Source: Candidatus Polarisedimenticolia bacterium
GTDB lineage: Bacteria > Acidobacteriota > Polarisedimenticolia > Gp22-AA2
Assembly (NCBI GenBank): GCA_036001465.1
Contig: DASYUH010000096.1
Location: 1 to 64,000 of the forward strand
DNA: 64,000 nucleotides
Direction: 5' to 3'
The notes beneath the pieces were generated by a model. The model did no database searches. It saw nothing but the letters and a program-made list of their open reading frames with translations, and was not told the origin of the DNA. The position numbers were made by a program, and so were the translations under genes. Shown here in pieces: positions 63,419 to 64,000 of the stretch (its first letter is position 1; every line of letters starts with the position of its first letter).

Positions 63419-64000
<582 letters not shown>

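Overview
The window is high-GC DNA (about two thirds G+C by eye) of ordinary chromosomal type: about 50 protein genes, no tRNA or rRNA, no transposase and no CRISPR array. The mix of genes points to a Gram-negative soil or sediment bacterium, most likely Acidobacteriota, probably from a metagenome assembly. Supporting genes are a degenerate VWFA-type secreted protein of a style common in Acidobacteria, many TPR proteins, several exported zinc-peptidase-like proteins, a bactofilin, an outer-membrane porin, three sigma-54 activators and an HNH protein. The phylum is an inference; Eisenbacteria-like or deltaproteobacterial lineages are alternatives.

Layout. 1-621: no supportable gene. 622-7840: peptide and amino-acid use (APC permease and OPT transporter on minus; a DPP III-type lipoprotein and a lipase-like lipoprotein on plus). 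7906-12906 (minus): small membrane protein, anchored TPR protein, NtrY/NtrX-like two-component pair, HU. 13073-14343: TtcA and, opposing it, a candidate structured RNA with its own promoter and terminator. 14344-18646: membrane-anchored M1 peptidase and a HEAT-like secreted protein. 18960-23278: bactofilin, methyltransferase-like protein, TypA, glycerophosphodiesterase. 23279-25625: a strongly structured inverted-repeat element, then ATP sulfurylase (sat) behind what looks like a complete cysteine-codon attenuator. 25722-32275: basic histone-like protein, two coupled TPR proteins, a small secreted protein, two related lipoproteins and a porin. 32355-40448: AroA, VWFA-like protein, HEAGH membrane protein, a Cys-rich small protein, and a TPR/exported protein/metallopeptidase-propeller-barrel operon. 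40633-47885: HNH protein with a duplicated domain, cupin, FtsX, FtsE, GatB, GpsA. 47958-52656: second M1-like peptidase, alpha/beta hydrolase, saccharopine-dehydrogenase-like oxidoreductase. 52777-59583: a fatty-acid beta-oxidation operon (thiolase, bifunctional hydratase/dehydrogenase, acyl-CoA dehydrogenase) led by and coupled to a sigma-54 regulator. 59746-64000: DegP-type protease, a lone receiver protein, a third sigma-54 regulator coupled to the 3' end of ligA, which runs off the window.

How the genes fit together. The theme is growth on proteins, peptides and lipids: exported peptidases (M49, two M1-like, a gluzincin) with peptide and amino-acid transporters, two lipase/esterase-like hydrolases and a beta-oxidation operon, plus envelope maintenance (DegP, FtsEX, porin, bactofilin, lipoproteins).

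Regulatory DNA is unusually legible. Many promoters are TTGACA-like boxes 16-18 bp from TATAAT-like boxes, and several genes end in hairpin-plus-T-run terminators. The most interesting locus is the sat leader (23641-23906): promoter, 34-codon leader ORF with tandem Cys codons, an antiterminator segment overlapping the end of that ORF, a canonical terminator and then the sat ribosome binding site. The candidate RNA at 13911-14103 (minus) is the second most interesting.
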